Shown here: positions 53,813-61,581 of the stretch, in pieces
Numbering within the stretch: position 1 is the stretch's first letter
How the letters are laid out: every line of letters begins with the position of its first letter
NCBI GenBank assembly: GCA_017626305.1
Contig: JAGAIW010000108.1
Coordinates: 1-61,581, forward strand
Direction: 5' to 3'
DNA from: Clostridia bacterium
Lineage (GTDB): Bacteria; Bacillota; Clostridia; Christensenellales; Borkfalkiaceae
DNA length: 61,581 bases
Translations under genes and position numbers: made by a program
Notes under the pieces: model-generated
What the model saw: the letters and a program-made list of their open reading frames with translations, nothing else
What the model was told of the DNA's origin: nothing
The model's database searches: none

Positions 53813-55279
53813 CTAATCGCCTTGCTTTTCCCGTATTATTTTTTCGATTATATCATTGTCGTCAAAAGGATATTTTATACCCATAATTTCCTGTCCCGTT
53901 TCGCCGCCCTTACCCGCTACGAGTAAAATATCCTTTTCCTTTAACATATCCACCGCATAGGCAATAGCCGATTTTCTATCGGGTACGATTACGTAGTTTA
54001 AGGAATAACGCCGATATCCCTTTTCTATGGCAGAAAGAATATCCATCTGGTCTTCATACCTTGGATTATCCGAAGTCAACACGCAAAAATCCGCTTTTTT
54101 TGCGGCAATTTCGCCCATAATCGGGCGTTTGGCGGTATCCCGATTCCCCCCACAACCAAACAAGCAAATCAGCCGTCCTTTACAATGCAAGCGCAAAGCC
54201 GTCAACGATTTTTCCAAGCCGTCGGGCGTATGCGCAAAATCTACGAATATCTCCGCGCCGCGAAAGCTCCCCGTTCGTTGCAGCCTGCCCTTTACGCCTT
54301 GCAAACCGCATAAACCTTTGGCTACCGCTGAGACGGACACGCCCAAAGCCATGGCGCAGCTTGCCGCCGCCAAAGCGTTATAGACGTTATGTCTACCCGT
54401 TAGAGAGAGCGTGATGCGGCAAAGCTTATCGTTGACGTTGAACAGCGCTTCCGTTGCGCATAACGTTTCGTCCGTGATGATGGCAAAAGCGTCGGCAGGC
54501 GAAGTTAAGCCGTAATACGTTACGCCGCCGCCTTTTGCCAAACGACGTTTGCCTATCTGTCTACCCGTTTCGTCGTCGCCGTTGAGAATGACAACGGGCG
54601 CGGATAAATCAATCAACCATTCGGACTTTACCGCAGCGTAACGCTCCATTGTTTTAAAAAAATCAAGATGGTCTTGCGTGCAGTTAGTAAATACTCCCGC
54701 CGCAAACGGAATACCGTATATTTTATTATAATGTATCGCGTGCGCGGAAACTTCCATGAGCACGTATTCCACGCCGCTTGCGTACATACGCGCTAATATT
54801 TCGTGCAATTCCACAGGATCGGGCGTCGTTAAAGACGATTGCATTTTCGTTAAGCCGTACTCTATACCAAGCGTTCCGATAACGCCCACCTTTTTGCCTG
54901 CCTGCTCTAAAATAGACCGCAGCATATAAGTAACGCTTGTTTTCCCGTTTGTACCCGTCACGCCGATAATTTGCATATTTTCGGCGGGACAGCCGTAAAA
55001 AACGGCAGCGTACAAAGCCAAGGCTTTGCGGCAATCTTCCACTAAAATTTGCGGAACGGCAAGCGGCAAACGCTTTTCCGTCACGATAGCGAGCGCGCCC
55101 TTCCTAACGGCGTCGTAGGCATAGTCGTGCCCGTCGTAATCGTTTCCCGTTAAACAAAAGAACAAACAGCCGTCTTTGGACAAGCGGCTGTCGCTGCACA
55201 AAAAGAGTATCTCTCTTTCCTTGTTTTCTTCATGATAGATAAGTTCGCCGTAAATTTGAGCAAGCTTGGTTAAACGCAT
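53813..55279 (-). CDS. murE: UDP-N-acetylmuramoyl-tripeptide synthetase (meso-diaminopimelate type)
   Basis: The 488-residue ligase adds the third amino acid to the stem peptide. The ATP loop GVTGTNGKTSVTYML, the VSAHAIHYNK segment and the TQDHLDFF motif are typical. The motif LTSDNPRYEDQ contains DNPR, which marks enzymes that use meso-diaminopimelate rather than lysine. GGAG lies upstream of the ATG. It is the first gene of the cluster; no clear promoter is visible in the 124 bases upstream, which contain the terminator of the next operon. Confidence 0.96.
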   Translation of the reverse strand: MRLTKLAQIYGELIYHEENKEREILFLCSDSRLSKDGCLFFCLTGNDYDGHDYAYDAVRKGALAIVTEKRLPLAVPQILVEDCRKALALYAAVFYGCPAENMQIIGVTGTNGKTSVTYMLRSILEQAGKKVGVIGTLGIEYGLTKMQSSLTTPDPVELHEILARMYASGVEYVLMEVSAHAIHYNKIYGIPFAAGVFTNCTQDHLDFFKTMERYAAVKSEWLIDLSAPVVILNGDDETGRQIGKRRLAKGGGVTYYGLTSPADAFAIITDETLCATEALFNVNDKLCRITLSLTGRHNVYNALAAASCAMALGVSVSAVAKGLCGLQGVKGRLQRTGSFRGAEIFVDFAHTPDGLEKSLTALRLHCKGRLICLFGCGGNRDTAKRPIMGEIAAKKADFCVLTSDNPRYEDQMDILSAIEKGYRRYSLNYVIVPDRKSAIAYAVDMLKEKDILLVAGKGGETGQEIMGIKYPFDDNDIIEKIIREKQGD

Positions 55280-55356
55280 CTTTCCCGCTCCTTTTCCCTT
55301 AATGGTTTATTGTATTCACCAAGCGTTTTTCCTATGCTCCTTTTTCTGTATTTACA

Positions 55357-55397
55357 CAAAAAAAGCTATCCGCTGACAACCGCGAATAGCTTTTTTT
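55357..55397 (-). terminator. terminator of the SDR-Gfo/Idh operon
   Basis: AGCTATCCGC (55364-55373) faces GCGAATAGCT (55382-55391) with one mismatch, flanked by A and T runs, immediately after the Gfo/Idh stop. Confidence 0.82.
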
Positions 55398-55403
55398 CTA
55401 TTT

Positions 55404-56453
55404 TTATAAATTTATTTTTGCTTTATAATCGCATTGCATTCCGTTGGCGGCAAGCAAGCAACGCTGTATACGCGCTTCCGTTTCTAAATCGACTTCCAGA
55501 GTTCTTTCTCCGCGTATCATAGCCGCAAATGCCGACAACATACCTTCATATCTATCAAATACGCCGCTGTTGGTCGTTCGTCCTACCCCATGCCATCCGT
55601 CCGACGGAAGATAATCCGTCATTCTCGTAGAAATATTAGACGGACCGCCTTCGCCTTTTTCCAACGGGCAAATTTGTATCGTCCCTTTCTCTCCGTGAAT
55701 GATTAAATGTCTACGAACGTACCCGCCTGCGTCTATCATACTGCTTTTCACAGTCGAAATGCCACCCGAATATTTCAAAAGCGCAAAGGCAACGTCTTTT
55801 GTCTGTACCCCGTCCGCACCTGTTGCGTAATTATAAGGAATAATTTCTTCGGGAATTCCTTGCAAGCGCACGATTAAATCAATTAAGTGACAGCCAAGAT
55901 ACTGCATCATACCGCCTTGAAAGCATTCAAGCCATGTTCTTTTATTACGCGAATAGTAACAACTCATATCAGCGTCTACTGCGTACACCCGACCGATTTC
56001 ACCCTTTTGCACCCGTTCAAACGCCTGACGGATTAACGGGTTAAAGCGATACATATACCCCATATTAAACACAAGTTTCTTTTCTTTTACCGTTTTTAAA
56101 AGGTTTTCAAATTCTTCCGCATTTTCTCCTGCTGCTTTATCCATTTGGATATGCAAACCTTTATCTGCTGCTTTTTGCGCATATTTGACCAAATTCAAAT
56201 CGTATGTTTCCACCGTAACGGCATCTAAATCGCGCATAGACAAAATTTCTTCTACTGTATATTTTTTTGCGCCTTCGTATGCCCACAAGCTATTTTTATA
56301 ATGTTCTTTGCTGGAAATATAATCCAAATCATCTTCTGGAACTTCGGCATACCCTACCACTTCAAAAATATCCGTCATACGGCGAAGTGCCGCAAACATT
56401 ACCCCTGCGTGATCGTGACCCATACCGATTTGTGCTATTTTTATCTTTTTCAT
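55404..56453 (-). CDS. Gfo/Idh/MocA-family oxidoreductase
   Basis: The 349-residue protein has an N-terminal NAD(P)-binding fold (KIAQIGMGHDHAGVMFAAL) and the family's GLHIQMDKAAGENAEEFENL segment, where the Lys is catalytic (usually EKP). The substrate domain carries GGMMQYLGCHLIDLIVRL with the catalytic-type His. Members oxidise sugars, inositols or their derivatives. GGAGAG precedes the ATG. It is the last gene of the catabolic operon, after the truncated dehydrogenase fragment. The substrate is unknown. Confidence 0.9.
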   Translation of the reverse strand: MKKIKIAQIGMGHDHAGVMFAALRRMTDIFEVVGYAEVPEDDLDYISSKEHYKNSLWAYEGAKKYTVEEILSMRDLDAVTVETYDLNLVKYAQKAADKGLHIQMDKAAGENAEEFENLLKTVKEKKLVFNMGYMYRFNPLIRQAFERVQKGEIGRVYAVDADMSCYYSRNKRTWLECFQGGMMQYLGCHLIDLIVRLQGIPEEIIPYNYATGADGVQTKDVAFALLKYSGGISTVKSSMIDAGGYVRRHLIIHGEKGTIQICPLEKGEGGPSNISTRMTDYLPSDGWHGVGRTTNSGVFDRYEGMLSAFAAMIRGERTLEVDLETEARIQRCLLAANGMQCDYKAKINL

Positions 56454-56494
56454 TTTTTTCTCTCCAATCGAATTGAACTCCTATCGGGAAATTT

Positions 56495-56659
56495 TTATCC
56501 GTGGCAAAACGGGTATATACCCCTTGACAATCTTTCGGAACGCAACGCCGTTTTGATAATAACTTCTCTTTCCCCGATTTTGCTAAAATCCCTTTCGTTT
56601 ACGGTTAAGTATTCCGCCGTATACGGTTTTGTAAATACAATTTGTTTCAACGCTTTCAT
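56495..56659 (-). pseudogene. N-terminal remnant of a zinc/MDR-type alcohol dehydrogenase
   Basis: The 54-residue frame has AAGGAG upstream and reads MKALKQIVFTKPYTAEYL, VNERDFSKIGEREVIIKTAL and then RSERLSRGIYPFCHG before the stop. The first 39 residues match the start of medium-chain dehydrogenases (compare MKAIVINK in the complete copy at 57699-58679); the rest does not. The remaining 300 residues of such an enzyme are absent, and the Gfo/Idh gene begins 41 bases later. It looks like the leftover of an internal deletion. It may still be translated as a short peptide. Confidence 0.6.
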
Positions 56660-56672
56660 TCGTATACACTCC

Positions 56673-57695
56673 TTATCGGCTATGATTTTTGATGTATTCA
56701 TCCATAAAGCCAACTTGCGCCTTTTCCCAGTCAGTCGGCAAATAATCCTTCGGGTATGCGTCAATACACTTTTTCAAACCTTCTTTATGCGATATAAACT
56801 CTTCGGCTTTCACACCTGCATCTTTCATCACCTTATTTACGTTTACGCAACGGTTGAAAAATCGGTCATAATATAACATAAATTTCATACCATCGTTGAT
56901 CGGCTCAGTATTTCCCATAGACATTTTCGCAAATTCTATCCCAGGGATCCATTCACAAGTAATTCCGCAAAGCTCTTGATAGATTTCCGCCATTTCACCC
57001 CAAGTAATCGGTTCCGGCGAGCCGAACGTATACGTCTGTCCAAAGGCTTTTTCTTTGAATAACAATTCCGCAAAAAAGCGCGCAATATCACCAGCATAAA
57101 TTATAGAGGCATGCTTATCCTTTGCTTCTATCGGCAACAATAATTTGCCACCTTGCTTCGCACGGTAAGGAATTACTCTACCTTTCCAAGTTACAAGCAA
57201 TAAACAGTTTTCCGCATAGACCACGACAGGACGGACGATCGTGTAATTTTTATATCCCGATTGATTAAGAACGTCTTCGCAACGACATTTGGATACGCCA
57301 TACGTGTCGTTGTTTATCAAATCTTCGTCATCCGCATACCTTTCAGTCAAGCGCGGGGAACCTTCTGTTATATATTCCGAACAATCCGCATATACACGAT
57401 ACGAAGAAAGAAAAATATAATGCTTAGTCGTCGCCAAAAACATACGCGAACGGGACTTAAATACATTTGAATCGCTATAATGTAAAAAGTCAATAATGCC
57501 ATCATAGCCATTTTTAAGCAATTCCCGCAAAACGTTTTCGTCGTATGCATTTGTCTTAATATAACGGAGATTAGGATGATTGGATTTAACGTCGTCCAAC
57601 GCAACTCCGTCCACCGCATAACCTTTCTCTAAAAGCAAGGGGACTAAATGTGTCCCCATCATTCCCGTTGCACCAATCACAAGTATTTTTTTCAT
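56673..57695 (-). CDS. NAD-dependent epimerase/dehydratase-family protein
   Basis: The 340-residue protein begins with the dinucleotide motif KILVIGATGMMGTHLVPLLL and has the extended-SDR catalytic pair in NDTYGVSKCRCED (Tyr-x3-Lys), after IFLSSYRVYADC. Such enzymes epimerise or dehydrate sugars or nucleotide sugars. AAGGAG precedes the ATG. It follows the quinone oxidoreductase gene by three bases and precedes the MDR remnant. Confidence 0.85.
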   Translation of the reverse strand: MKKILVIGATGMMGTHLVPLLLEKGYAVDGVALDDVKSNHPNLRYIKTNAYDENVLRELLKNGYDGIIDFLHYSDSNVFKSRSRMFLATTKHYIFLSSYRVYADCSEYITEGSPRLTERYADDEDLINNDTYGVSKCRCEDVLNQSGYKNYTIVRPVVVYAENCLLLVTWKGRVIPYRAKQGGKLLLPIEAKDKHASIIYAGDIARFFAELLFKEKAFGQTYTFGSPEPITWGEMAEIYQELCGITCEWIPGIEFAKMSMGNTEPINDGMKFMLYYDRFFNRCVNVNKVMKDAGVKAEEFISHKEGLKKCIDAYPKDYLPTDWEKAQVGFMDEYIKNHSR

Positions 57696-57698
57696 TTT

Positions 57699-58679
57699 TT
57701 ACTCCTTTACGATCAACACCACTTTCCCAACGTTTTCGCCGCGATAGAGAACCTGTTGCGCGTCGTCCGCCTGCTGTATCGGAAATGTTTTATAAATTTT
57801 CACCTTGACTTCTCCGCTTTCAAATTTGCACCACGTTTTTTCCACAAGCTCGCTTAAAAGCTGTCCTTTTTCTTCGGGTGTTTTACTACGCAGCGTGCTG
57901 CCAATAATACGAATATTCTTCACGAAAATATTCCGAAAATCTACGGGTGAAATATCCCCTGCAAGCGATGCAATCTGAATCCATCTACAACCCCTTGCCA
58001 CATATTTCAAACATTCCCCAAGCTTTTCGCCAGCCAAACAATCGATTGCAAGGTTTACAGGCGTACCGTTTTGTTCTTCTTCCCTTAATACCTGTGCAAT
58101 ATCTTCTTTCGTGGTATCCACCACTCTATCGGCATTCAAATACGCAACTTCTTTTACTTTTTCTTCGCCTAATACCGTCGTAATAACACGAAGTCCGAAC
58201 GCTTTCGCCATAGGAATAACCGCGCTTGCCAGTCCGCTTGCCCCTGCGTTCATAAGGAGTGTTTCCCCTGCTTTTGCTTGCCCTACATAGAACAAGTTCA
58301 AATACGCAGTCATATACACTTCGGGGATTGCCGCAGCTTCCACGTAGGAAAGCCCTTTGGGAATCGGCATAACCATATCCGCAGGCACCGCCACGTATTC
58401 CGCATAACCACCACCGCCAAGGAGCGCGCATACCTTATCGCCCACTTTCCATTTCGTAACGTCTTTGGCAACTTCTTTGATAATGCCTGCCACTTCCAAG
58501 CCAGGCCATTCAGGACAACCTGCGGGCGGGGGATAATTGCCTTCTCTTTGCAATAAATCTGCGCGGTTCAGCGCTGCTGCATACGTTTCAATTATGACTT
58601 CCCCTGCCTTCAACACGGGATTTGCTACGTCCGTATAACTTAAACTTTGGTCCTGCTTATTGATTACAATCGCTTTCAT
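57699..58679 (-). CDS. NAD(P)H quinone oxidoreductase, PIG3-type MDR protein
   Basis: The 326-residue protein is a medium-chain dehydrogenase without zinc ligands. Its AALNRADLLQREGNYPPPAG and CPEWPGLEVAG segments are the signature of the PIG3-type quinone oxidoreductases, and LMNAGASGLASAVIPMAKAF is the NADPH-binding loop. AGGAG precedes the ATG. It reduces quinones or related enones with NADPH. In this operon it may reduce an unsaturated intermediate. Confidence 0.9.
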   Translation of the reverse strand: MKAIVINKQDQSLSYTDVANPVLKAGEVIIETYAAALNRADLLQREGNYPPPAGCPEWPGLEVAGIIKEVAKDVTKWKVGDKVCALLGGGGYAEYVAVPADMVMPIPKGLSYVEAAAIPEVYMTAYLNLFYVGQAKAGETLLMNAGASGLASAVIPMAKAFGLRVITTVLGEEKVKEVAYLNADRVVDTTKEDIAQVLREEEQNGTPVNLAIDCLAGEKLGECLKYVARGCRWIQIASLAGDISPVDFRNIFVKNIRIIGSTLRSKTPEEKGQLLSELVEKTWCKFESGEVKVKIYKTFPIQQADDAQQVLYRGENVGKVVLIVKE

Positions 58680-58691
58680 TTTATATTTCTC

Positions 58692-59264
58692 CTATATTTC
58701 TTTTTTACAATCATCCAAAATTTTTTCTATGGCTTTCCGCCCAAATGCGCCGCTCTTTTTCCAAGGCTCGTAGGCGTGAGAAAATAAAATATTTTCTATC
58801 CGTTTATCTTGCCTTATTTTCTCTATCGTTTTTATATATTCTTCTCGGCTTACCAATGAACAACGGTATTTCCCAACGCCATACCCTTGCAAACCGTCGC
58901 CTGAAATCAGCGTACCGCTTCTCTCGTCCAAAACGCCAATACTATCAAGCGTATGCCCTTTCAACTCGTACACGATTAGTCCGTTTACCCCTTCCAATAT
59001 AAGTTTAACGCCAGGATACGCTTGCAATATTCGGTCTTTACCACCTGCGTGGTCACCGTGGTTATGCGTTAGCAATAAATAATCTGGCGCGATTCCCCTT
59101 TCGCGTAGAGCGGGCAGGATATATACTTCAACATCTTGCGGGGTTGTCGCGCTGTCCACAAGAACATTTGCGCTTTCCGTTTGGATTAAAAACACCGAAG
59201 TGTATAAATCGTCAAACGGTACTTTTAATCGGTAAATTTCCCCTATCTCTTTTTCAAAACTCAT
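58692..59264 (-). CDS. metallo-beta-lactamase-fold hydrolase
   Basis: The 190-residue protein carries the zinc motif LLLTHNHGDHAGG (H-x-H-x-D-H), then KGHTLDSIGVLDE and LISGDGLQG, and an ending FSHAYEPW with a further His. This is the glyoxalase-II/lactonase-like MBL fold. I chose the ATG at 59264, which overlaps the stop of the dehydroquinase-like gene (ATGA); a longer reading would lie inside that gene. It could open a lactone or thioester in the pathway. Confidence 0.88.
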   Translation of the reverse strand: MSFEKEIGEIYRLKVPFDDLYTSVFLIQTESANVLVDSATTPQDVEVYILPALRERGIAPDYLLLTHNHGDHAGGKDRILQAYPGVKLILEGVNGLIVYELKGHTLDSIGVLDERSGTLISGDGLQGYGVGKYRCSLVSREEYIKTIEKIRQDKRIENILFSHAYEPWKKSGAFGRKAIEKILDDCKKEI

Positions 59265-60022
59265 AATTTCAAGCCCTGTTTGATTTTCAATACGTTTGAT
59301 AAAAGCGGCGGTCCTGCATACGTTGTTTCGTCGTATTCTTGAAAACAAAGCCACATACACACCCCAAGCGCAGGGCCTATTGTTCTATGTAAAGAACTAC
59401 ATTTTCCACCCGATAAAAACAAGAAAGGAACTTTTAATTCTTTCTTAAGTAAATTACAAATTCCCAAATTTTCGAGTTCTTCTTCCTGCGTTTGTGCACC
59501 TGTAACGATTTTGATAATATCCGCCCCGCGGTTTTGTTGTTCTAACGCGATTTCCAATACTCTTTCAGGAGCGCGGTATTCGTACACGTGCGAAGACATT
59601 AGCACTTCTCCGCCCTTTTTATGTATTTCGTCGATAAGCTTGATTTGCTTATCAATCGCCGTTTTATCCATCGTCAATTCTTCGGGCGCAGGACAAAACG
59701 TATCCCCCATAACGTCCACGAGCGTTGCGCCACATTCTAACCCAAAGAATAAACCATCCACAAGTTCTTCATCACTCGTTCCTTCGTTGAATCCGCCACG
59801 GTAGTTCGTAAAATATATCGGCTTATCTTCTGCGGCTGAAAAAAGTGCCGTGAGCGTTTCCTTCGTGCGGTATTGCTTTTCAAGCGCGCTCATCTGAAAA
59901 CCGATTGCCGTTGCGCCGTCAGCTATCGCATTACGAATTTTCAGCTCCGCTTGCTTCGCCGTCGGCACTTGCACCATTTCAGTAATAAACGGCGTTGTTG
60001 TATTTAAAAAACTTTTTTTCAT
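59261..60022 (-). CDS. type I 3-dehydroquinate dehydratase-like protein
   Basis: The 253-residue protein has the type I (AroD) pattern. EVLMSSHVYEYRAPERVLE carries the catalytic-type His, and RGADIIKIVTGA carries the Lys that forms a Schiff base with the substrate. The C-terminal APGQ motif, whose Gln orients the substrate carboxylate, is replaced by YAGPPLL. No other shikimate genes are nearby; the neighbours are oxidoreductases. A catabolic dehydratase or aldolase-like role on a quinate- or sugar-like compound is more likely than aromatic amino acid synthesis. AGGTGG precedes the ATG. Confidence 0.75.
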   Translation of the reverse strand: MKKSFLNTTTPFITEMVQVPTAKQAELKIRNAIADGATAIGFQMSALEKQYRTKETLTALFSAAEDKPIYFTNYRGGFNEGTSDEELVDGLFFGLECGATLVDVMGDTFCPAPEELTMDKTAIDKQIKLIDEIHKKGGEVLMSSHVYEYRAPERVLEIALEQQNRGADIIKIVTGAQTQEEELENLGICNLLKKELKVPFLFLSGGKCSSLHRTIGPALGVCMWLCFQEYDETTYAGPPLLSNVLKIKQGLKL

Positions 60023-60023
60023 T

Positions 60024-60800
60024 TCAATTCCACCTGCCCATAGCGTTTCTTCCGCCGTCGATCATAATATTTTCGCCATTGATAAACTGTCCTTTTTCAC
60101 TCGATAAGAATAAACACAAATCTACAATCTCTTGCGGTTCGGCAGCACGTCCTAAAAGCGTTTTCATATTTGCCATCGCGGCGCGCGTCAACACAGGTCC
60201 AGGCGAAACGCAAACACAGCGAATCCCGTATTTCGCACCGTACTGTGCGATTGATTTCGTAAGACCGTACATAAGTCCTGCTTTTGCCGTGGGATAATCC
60301 ATCCCGTAGCCATCCCCTTCCGCACCTGTAATCGAGCCAATATTTATAATTAAGCCATTTTTTTGTTTTCGCATTTGTGAAAGTACTGCGTGCGCGAAGT
60401 AAAATGGACCTTTCAGATTAACGTCAAGCCCCCAATCGTATACCTCTATTGGAACATCAGGAAATTCAGAATATTTCTGCCTATCTACTTTTTGCATACG
60501 AACAGCCGTACCGCCTGCAAAGTTTGCCATAACGTCAATTGAACCAAATGTTTCTACTGCTGTATCTCTCGCATGACAAACCTGCCGATAATCTCGAACG
60601 TCACACAAAACGCCTATTGCCTTCCCCTGATTTTTTGCATTGATTTCCGCTACTTTCTCGTTCAAAACGCTTTCATTCACGTCACAAAGTACGACGTTCC
60701 CGCCAAGCTTCGCAAAATTTTGCGCGAATAACAGCCCCATTCCCGAAGCGGCTCCTGTTGATATTGCCGTTTTGCCTTCAAAGCTAAATTCCCAAGACAT
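60024..60800 (-). CDS. short-chain dehydrogenase/reductase
   Basis: From the ATG at 60800 (GGAG eight bases upstream) the protein has 258 residues. The cofactor motif TGAASGMGLLFA, NFAGGTA, and the active-site Ser-Tyr-Lys in INIGSITGAEGDGYGMDYPTAKAG (split as SITG and YPTAK) are all present. The ending GENIMIDGG is typical of classical SDRs. It is the first gene of the catabolic operon, directly behind a promoter that overlaps that of the divergent AraC gene. Confidence 0.93.
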   Translation of the reverse strand: MSWEFSFEGKTAISTGAASGMGLLFAQNFAKLGGNVVLCDVNESVLNEKVAEINAKNQGKAIGVLCDVRDYRQVCHARDTAVETFGSIDVMANFAGGTAVRMQKVDRQKYSEFPDVPIEVYDWGLDVNLKGPFYFAHAVLSQMRKQKNGLIINIGSITGAEGDGYGMDYPTAKAGLMYGLTKSIAQYGAKYGIRCVCVSPGPVLTRAAMANMKTLLGRAAEPQEIVDLCLFLSSEKGQFINGENIMIDGGRNAMGRWN

Positions 60801-60833
60801 ATGATTTCTCCGTGTATAAATTTGAGTAATTCT

Positions 60834-60862
60834 ATTATAAACGATTGACAATTTTTTTTCAA
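60834..60862 (-). promoter_or_regulatory. promoter of the SDR catabolic operon
   Basis: On the minus strand TTGAAA (60857-60862) and TATAAT (60834-60839) are 17 bases apart, 33 bases before the start codon. It overlaps the divergent plus-strand promoter. Confidence 0.78.
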
Positions 60863-60873
60863 CTTTATATAAT
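60845..60873 (+). promoter_or_regulatory. promoter of the divergent AraC regulator
   Basis: TTGACA (60845-60850) and TATAAT (60868-60873) match the consensus exactly at 17-base spacing. Each promoter's -35 box lies in the other's spacer, so both cannot be occupied at once. A short palindrome TACTAAAAAGTA follows near the start site. Confidence 0.85.
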
Positions 60874-60917
60874 ATATGATACTACTAAAAAGTAAACCTA
60901 TTCTACTGTGAGCCGTT

Positions 60918-61581
60918 ATGATTTACTCTAAAATACAAGAAAGTTTGTCTTTATTATTATCCGTTCAATACACGCATACGCAGCATGCCGTATACGATTA
61001 TTCTCAACAGCCACGCCCCTGCTACAACTTTGTTTTTATGCTAGAAGGAGAAGGTAGAATACAAGCAAACGGTGAAGAATTCCAAATAAAAAAAGGAGAT
61101 ATTCTTTTTATTCCTAAGAATACCACCTATAAATCTACTTGGTTGCCCAACCCCAAAGTCGTTTTTCACTCCTTACATTTCTCTTTTCAAGCGCAAAGCG
61201 ACCCTTTTTTGGATATGGATATTCCCGTACAGCTACTTGGCAACGAACATTTTTATGCGTTATATGCTCTATTAAAAGAAATCAAGCAATATCAATTTTG
61301 CAAAAACACGAATTTATTTCTTGCGCTTTCCGCTTTTTACCGCATTTGCGGAGAGCTTTTGCAAAACATACAATACAGCGCAAGTAAAAGTGTTAGTAAA
61401 ACCCTTACCCCTGCCATTACGTATATAGAACAAAATTACGCAAAACCGTTTACGGTGGAATATCTCGCCGATTTATGTTTTTTAAGCCCGTCGAGATTTT
61501 ACTATCTTTTTAAGCAACAAACGGGGGTATCCCCTATTGTCTATAAAAATAAAATCGCTATTCAAAGCTGTATGCAAGAGC
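60918..61581 (+). CDS. AraC-family transcriptional regulator, C-terminus cut by window end
   Basis: The gene starts at 60918 and runs off the right edge after 221 codons. The N-terminal cupin (FVFMLEGEGRIQANGEEF, KKGDILFIPKNTTY) and the first helix-turn-helix (EYLADLCFLSPSRFYYLFKQ) are visible; the second half of the DNA-binding domain lies beyond the window. No strong ribosome binding site precedes the ATG. Divergent from and sharing promoter DNA with the SDR operon, it is the likely regulator of that operon. Confidence 0.88.
   Translation, partial: MIYSKIQESLSLLLSVQYTHTQHAVYDYSQQPRPCYNFVFMLEGEGRIQANGEEFQIKKGDILFIPKNTTYKSTWLPNPKVVFHSLHFSFQAQSDPFLDMDIPVQLLGNEHFYALYALLKEIKQYQFCKNTNLFLALSAFYRICGELLQNIQYSASKSVSKTLTPAITYIEQNYAKPFTVEYLADLCFLSPSRFYYLFKQQTGVSPIVYKNKIAIQSCMQE

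Noticed and set aside
55280-55356. Riboswitch or T-box leader upstream of murE
   Set aside because: The 77 bases between the terminator and murE are too short and show no T-box or riboswitch core sequence.

Overview
The window looks like a chromosomal segment of a low-to-mid GC Gram-positive bacterium of the Bacillota, probably a gut-type Clostridia member of the Christensenellales or a related uncultured order. The evidence is strong AGGAGG-type ribosome binding sites, consensus TTGACA/TATAAT promoters, an RNase Y gene, the clostridial gene order ftsK-rimO-pgsA-cinA-recA, a divisome/wall (dcw) cluster with ftsQ, and lipoproteins plus ABC sugar importers with separate binding proteins. No phage, transposase or CRISPR array is visible. 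The lineage is inferred and was not checked against a database.

Region 1 (1-17811, all minus strand) is a Gram-positive glycan-use locus. An AraC regulator with its own promoter is followed by a lipoprotein, two very large secreted proteins with an unreported 43-residue ORF between them, an ABC sugar importer (binding protein and two permeases, no ATPase), a secreted Ig-like protein, a DUF4838 lipoprotein and a GH20-type glycosidase cut by the window edge. A roughly 250-residue domain occurs five times across three of the secreted proteins.

Region 2 (17919-23195) holds an acyl-ACP thioesterase coupled to a shortened ArgJ-like acyltransferase on what looks like a leaderless transcript. It also holds a PadR-type DNA-binding protein fused to a very long coiled coil and four membrane helices, and a tRNA-Val.

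Region 3 (23183-28880, minus) is one operon running from dCMP deaminase through cyclophilin and purB into four genes: an HPr-kinase-like protein, PqqD, an S26-type peptidase and an ABC exporter. That gene set resembles a peptide-modification (RiPP-like) cassette but has no precursor or cyclase gene beside it. The cassette and the orphan 43-residue peptide are the best candidates for an undescribed system.

Region 4 (28942-36434) contains groESL, a small lipoprotein, rny with tandem promoters and a palindrome, and an inserted AraC/GH20/EamA module. Region 5 (36437-55279, minus) is housekeeping: murE-mraY-murD-ftsW-murA-ftsQ, then ftsA-ftsZ, murC, ftsK-rimO-pgsA-cinA-recA. murF and murG are absent, the FtsA is degenerate, and a possible plus-strand RNA lies between murC and ftsZ.

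Region 6 (55357-61581) is a catabolic-looking operon: an SDR, a type I dehydroquinase-like protein, a metallo-hydrolase, a quinone oxidoreductase, an epimerase, an MDR fragment and a Gfo/Idh oxidoreductase. It faces a divergent AraC regulator across overlapping promoters.
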